NCBI GenBank assembly: GCA_005790265.1
Contig: SXVE01000127.1
Location: forward strand, 1-10,272
Direction: 5' to 3'
DNA length: 10,272 nucleotides
Source: Acidobacteriota bacterium
GTDB taxonomy: Bacteria > Acidobacteriota > Blastocatellia > Pyrinomonadales > Pyrinomonadaceae
The translations under genes were made by a program, and so were the position numbers. The notes beneath the pieces are model-generated. The model worked only from the letters and a program-made list of their open reading frames with translations, did not search any database and was not told the DNA's origin. Shown here piece after piece: positions 7,922-10,272 of the stretch. Within the stretch, counting starts at the first letter, position 1; each line of letters starts with the position of its first letter.

Positions 7922-9166
7922 ATGAAAAAAAACAAATTTTTCGCGCTGATTTTTTCCGGTCGTCTGCCGCTCGCGTTTTGTCTGATTGCCGCATTTGCCG
8001 CCGCGTCGTTTTCGCAATCAATGTATTTTCCGCCCGCCGGAGATTGGGCGCGGCGCGCGCCGGAGCAAGTGAAAATGGACGCGGCGCGATTAAAAGAAGC
8101 GATTGATTTCGCCGTCGCGAGCGAAGCGAAAGCGCCGCGCGATTTGGAACTCGCGCATTATCAAACGTTCGGGCGCGAACCGTTCGGCGAAGCGGTCGGC
8201 GCGTTCAAATCGCGCGGCGCGGCAACCGGAATTATTTTGCGCAACGGCTACATCGTCGCCGAATGGGGCGCGCCCGAACGCGTTGATATGACGTTCAGCG
8301 TGACGAAAAGTTTTGTTTCGACTGTCGTCGGTCTGGCGCTCGACCGCAAGTTAATCAAAAATCTGAACGACCGCGCCGCCGATTATTCCGCGCCCGTCGC
8401 CGTTTACAATCCGAACCAAAAATACGACAACGCCGATGCGTTCGGCAAAGCGAAAATGCTCGATTTATTCGATACCGAGCACAACCGAAACATCACTTGG
8501 GACAGTCTTTTGCGACAGACGAGCGATTGGGAAGGCACGCTTTGGAACAAGCCCGATTGGGCTGACCGACCGGACAGAGACGCAAATAATTGGCTCAACC
8601 GCAAACGAAATAATCCGGGCGCGGTTTACGAATACAACGACGTGCGCGTCAACCTGCTCGCGCTCGCCGCGCTCAACGTTTGGCGCAAACCTTTGCCGCA
8701 GGTTTTAAAGGAAAACCTGATGGATGAAATCGGCGCGTCAAGCAGTTGGCGCTGGCTCGGCTACGAAAATTCGTGGATCGTTTTAGACGGACAAATCGTG
8801 CAGTCGGTTTCCGGCGGCGGACATTGGGGCGGCGGAATGTTTATTTCGGCAACCGATCTGGCGCGTTTCGGTTTATTGAGTTTGAATCGCGGAAAATGGA
8901 ACAAAAAACAAATTCTCTCCGAAGAATTCTTCAAACAAGCGACGACGCCCACGCCCGCGCAGCCGACTTACGGTTTTATGAATTATTTTCTCAACACCGA
9001 CAAAAAACTTTACCCGAACGCGCCCGCCGCCGCCTTCGCCCACGTTGGCAACGGCACGAACATCATCTACATTGACCCGGAAAACAACCTCGTCGCCGTC
9101 GTCCGCTGGATCGAAAACGCGCAAATCAACGAATTCATCGGCAAACTCAACGCGAGTCTGAAATAA
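7922..9166 (+). CDS. Exported serine hydrolase, class C beta-lactamase-like
   Basis: A 414-residue protein of the Beta-lactamase/transpeptidase-like fold (Pfam PF00144 type), a family covering class C beta-lactamases, D-aminopeptidases, esterases and penicillin-binding-like hydrolases. A basic N-terminus followed by a hydrophobic stretch ending AAASFSQ (about residue 37) indicates export. The catalytic SxxK is SVTK (S126, K129). The second motif is Y238-N239-D240, where class C enzymes have YxN with Asn third. The third motif is H374-V375-G376 (HxG), replacing the KTG of true class C enzymes. GGHWGGGMFISATDLARFG is also family-typical. HxG and YND point to an esterase or peptidase-like hydrolase rather than antibiotic resistance. 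The substrate cannot be read from sequence. No Shine-Dalgarno is visible; the ATG at 7922 is the natural start before the signal sequence. Confidence 0.9.
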   Translation: MKKNKFFALIFSGRLPLAFCLIAAFAAASFSQSMYFPPAGDWARRAPEQVKMDAARLKEAIDFAVASEAKAPRDLELAHYQTFGREPFGEAVGAFKSRGAATGIILRNGYIVAEWGAPERVDMTFSVTKSFVSTVVGLALDRKLIKNLNDRAADYSAPVAVYNPNQKYDNADAFGKAKMLDLFDTEHNRNITWDSLLRQTSDWEGTLWNKPDWADRPDRDANNWLNRKRNNPGAVYEYNDVRVNLLALAALNVWRKPLPQVLKENLMDEIGASSSWRWLGYENSWIVLDGQIVQSVSGGGHWGGGMFISATDLARFGLLSLNRGKWNKKQILSEEFFKQATTPTPAQPTYGFMNYFLNTDKKLYPNAPAAAFAHVGNGTNIIYIDPENNLVAVVRWIENAQINEFIGKLNASLK

Positions 9167-9184
9167 TCGAAAGCCGCCCGAATG

Positions 9185-9200
9185 CCGAAACCGTTTTCGG
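9185..9200. repeat. Small hairpin after the serine hydrolase gene
   Basis: CCGAAA (9185-9190) and TTTCGG (9195-9200) form a six-base stem with a CCGT loop, 18 bases after the stop codon. The sequence after it (TTATAAAATT) is not a proper T run, so it is at best a weak terminator. Confidence 0.35.
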
Positions 9201-9208
9201 TTATAAAA

Positions 9209-9290
9209 TTCGATGTTCGTAACGTCGAAATCGAAGTTTTTAACTCTGAATTCTAAGTAAATAACTCGAAAATCCGAGTTCCGAACATCG
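9209..9290. promoter_or_regulatory. Nested inverted repeats upstream of the antitoxin; operator candidate
   Basis: Three inverted repeats lie within 82 bases. CGATGTTCG (9211-9219) and CGAACATCG (9282-9290) are a perfect nine-base pair enclosing the rest. TTCGATGTTCG (9209-9219) and CGAAATCGAA (9226-9235) form a ten-pair stem with one bulged G and a six-base loop, competing for the same left arm. AACTCG (9263-9268) and CGAGTT (9275-9280) form a perfect six-base pair. VapBC operons are typically autoregulated by binding of the antitoxin-toxin complex to inverted repeats in this position, which makes an operator plausible; the competing stems could also act in the RNA. No clear -10/-35 pair was assigned. 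Confidence 0.5.
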
Positions 9291-9292
9291 TT

Positions 9293-9499
9293 TTGCACCC
9301 GTTAAAGCCGCTCGATTTGCCGGAAGACAAAATCGTCGAAATCGAAGTGCGCGACGTTTCGGAAAGTGAAGACAAAGAAAAATGGTTGAAGGATTTTGAC
9401 GAATGGATGAACAGTCTCGATCCGAACACGCCGAATCTGACCGACGAACAGATCAGCCGCGAAAGCATTTATGAAGAACAATTAAACAGACAAAGATGA
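9293..9499 (+). CDS. VapB-like antitoxin, AF2212-type, uncertain start
   Basis: A 68-residue acidic protein directly upstream of a PIN-domain toxin frame, overlapping it in ATGA (9496-9499), the coupling typical of toxin-antitoxin pairs. The opening PLKPLDLPED followed by VEIEV matches the start of AF2212-like antitoxins, which fold as a small beta-barrel for operator binding; the charged C-terminal half (WLKDFDEWM, then ISRESIYEEQL) would bind and neutralise the toxin. The N-terminus is odd. Relatives usually have 10-15 more residues including a YENGVL-like segment, and here the in-frame upstream codons read VPNIVLHPL with no ATG or GTG before a TAA at 9254. TTG 9293 is used as the only standard start, without a ribosome binding site. 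It may use a rarer start codon or be slightly truncated. Confidence 0.72.
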   Translation: MHPLKPLDLPEDKIVEIEVRDVSESEDKEKWLKDFDEWMNSLDPNTPNLTDEQISRESIYEEQLNRQR

Positions 9500-9934
9500 A
9501 ATATCTCCTCGACACAAATATTCTTCTGCGTCTGGTCGAACTCACGCATCCGCATCACAAAGAAGCAAGCGAAGCACTCAAAAAGCTGAAAATCCAAAAC
9601 GCCGAATTTTACACTTTCCTGCAAAACATCTCCGAATTCTGGAACGTCTGCACACGCCCGAAAGACAAAAACGGTTTAGGTTTTACAATTGCCGAAACCG
9701 ATTTGCAGTCAAAAAGATTTGAGCGATTTTTTTAGTTTTCTCCCCGACACTTCGGAAGTCTACAAAAACTGGCGCGAACTCGTCGTCAAACATTCCGTCT
9801 CCGGCATCCATGTCCACGACTCCAAAATTGCCGCCGCAATGGAAGCCCACAACATCGAAAACCTGCTGACCTTCAACGCCCAAGATTTCAAACGCTATCC
9901 TGACATCAAAGCCGTTGAGCCGAAAGTTGCTTAA
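9496..9934 (+). pseudogene. VapC-like PIN-domain toxin, frame broken at a T7 run
   Basis: VapC toxins are Mg-dependent ribonucleases that cut tRNA, rRNA or mRNA. The first frame (9496-9735) gives 79 residues from LLDTNILL (D6) through ISEFWNV (E47) to ERFF, then a TAG. The following frame, one base over, continues from 9734 as SFLPDTSEVYKNW and carries SGIHVHDSKIAAAM (D108) and LLTFNAQDF, ending at 9934. Removing one T from the run 9727-9733 joins both into a seamless 145-residue PIN protein, a normal VapC length, with all expected acidic residues. This may be a recent inactivating insertion, a sequencing or assembly error in the homopolymer, or slippage-dependent expression. As written, the first fragment lacks half of the active site and should be inactive. 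It is coupled to the antitoxin by ATGA. Confidence 0.85.
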
Positions 9935-9982
9935 AGAAATAGTAGAAAATCAGACACATTATTCTACGAAATTGAACCATCA

Positions 9983-9988
9983 TATAAT
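9983..9988 (+). promoter_or_regulatory. Candidate -10 box TATAAT for the terminal PIN gene
   Basis: A perfect TATAAT lies 41 bases before the ATG at 10030 in AT-rich DNA. No good -35 hexamer is found 16-18 bases upstream, so it may be an extended or activator-dependent promoter, or chance in AT-rich sequence. Confidence 0.4.
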
Positions 9989-10029
9989 CTAGATATTCAA
10001 TTTTACATGGGAGAAACTTCCTAATTCTT

Positions 10030-10272
10030 ATGATGATTGTTCTTGATACAAATATTTTGGTTTCAAACTTTAATATGACTTGCAGCACTTTTAAAGTATT
10101 TCTTGATGGATTGAAGGATGCAGGACATTCACTTTTTACATTACACATCGTTGTTGATGAAACGATTAATAAATATAGAGAGTCTTTATATAAATTAAGG
10201 CAAGATGAGGAAAAGTTAAATAGCGAAGTCAGGAGGCTGACTAATGAAAAAAGAGACTCAACTTTTTCTGAA
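10030..10272 (+). CDS. PIN-domain protein, PIN_16/DUF4935-like (5' part, cut by window edge)
   Basis: An open frame of 81 codons runs to the window end with no stop. It begins MMIVLDTNILVSNF, the classic first strand of a PIN nuclease with D6 as the first metal-binding acid; IVVDETINKY supplies a likely second (E44), followed by a highly charged helix (YKLRQDEEKLNSEV). This resembles the larger PIN_16/DUF4935 class, where a helical insertion follows the VVDE segment, rather than the short VapC type just upstream. Two adjacent ATGs (10030, 10033) are possible; GGGAG (10009-10013) lies 16 bases before the first, a long spacing. Base composition is far more AT-rich than all upstream genes, suggesting transfer from another source. 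PIN nucleases cut RNA, but the target here is unknown. The PIN call is firm; the subfamily is tentative. Confidence 0.75.
   Translation, partial: MMIVLDTNILVSNFNMTCSTFKVFLDGLKDAGHSLFTLHIVVDETINKYRESLYKLRQDEEKLNSEVRRLTNEKRDSTFSE

Noticed and set aside
7826..8017. A minus-strand frame overlapping the palindrome and the serine hydrolase start
   Set aside because: Lysine/arginine-rich product with no domain, covering a repeat and the signal-peptide region of a real gene.
9689..9934. The second half of the toxin as an independent gene from TTG 9689
   Set aside because: It contains only the C-terminal half of a PIN domain, and its first residues are an out-of-frame reading of the upstream half; a broken single gene explains it better.

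Overview
The window is bacterial chromosome with Sec-exported hydrolases, a large PAS-rich hybrid histidine kinase and a small toxin-antitoxin module. Codon use (frequent GCG, CGC, GAA, AAA and TTT), an RRM RNA-binding protein, and a leukotriene-A4-hydrolase-type M1 peptidase near an M28 peptidase and a beta-lactamase-like hydrolase suggest Acidobacteriota, possibly Blastocatellia/Pyrinomonadales. That placement is inference from gene content and style, not a database match.

Layout: (1) 1-212, minus strand, the 5' part of an RRM protein gene cut by the window edge. (2) 213-693, about 480 bases without a convincing gene, between divergent genes. (3) 694-2631, plus strand, an exported M1 aminopeptidase. 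(4) 2660-2754, a bidirectional terminator plus a second hairpin between convergent genes. (5) 2779-6084, minus strand, a soluble hybrid kinase with five PAS-like domains, HisKA, HATPase and a receiver domain. (6) 6085-6265, a divergent promoter region. (7) 6266-7723, plus strand, an exported M28 metallopeptidase with a PA-like insert. (8) 7760-7871, a long, nearly symmetric imperfect palindrome built from CGGAT/ATCCG units every 9-10 bases. (9) 7922-9166, plus strand, an exported serine hydrolase of the class C beta-lactamase fold. (10) 9209-9934, a VapBC-type module: nested inverted repeats, a short antitoxin with a TTG start, and a PIN toxin whose frame is broken at a run of seven T. (11) 9935-10272, clearly more AT-rich DNA with a TATAAT box and the start of a second, different PIN-domain gene that runs off the edge.

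The three exported hydrolases (M1, M28, serine hydrolase) could take part in breaking down peptides or peptide-like substrates in the envelope. The kinase is divergent from the M28 gene and has no response-regulator gene beside it, so any regulatory link is unproven. The right end looks like accessory DNA: toxin-antitoxin genes, a frameshift and a drop in GC. The features most worth checking are the long palindrome, the T7 frameshift in the toxin and the structured antitoxin leader. I found no RNA genes, CRISPR array or insertion sequence.
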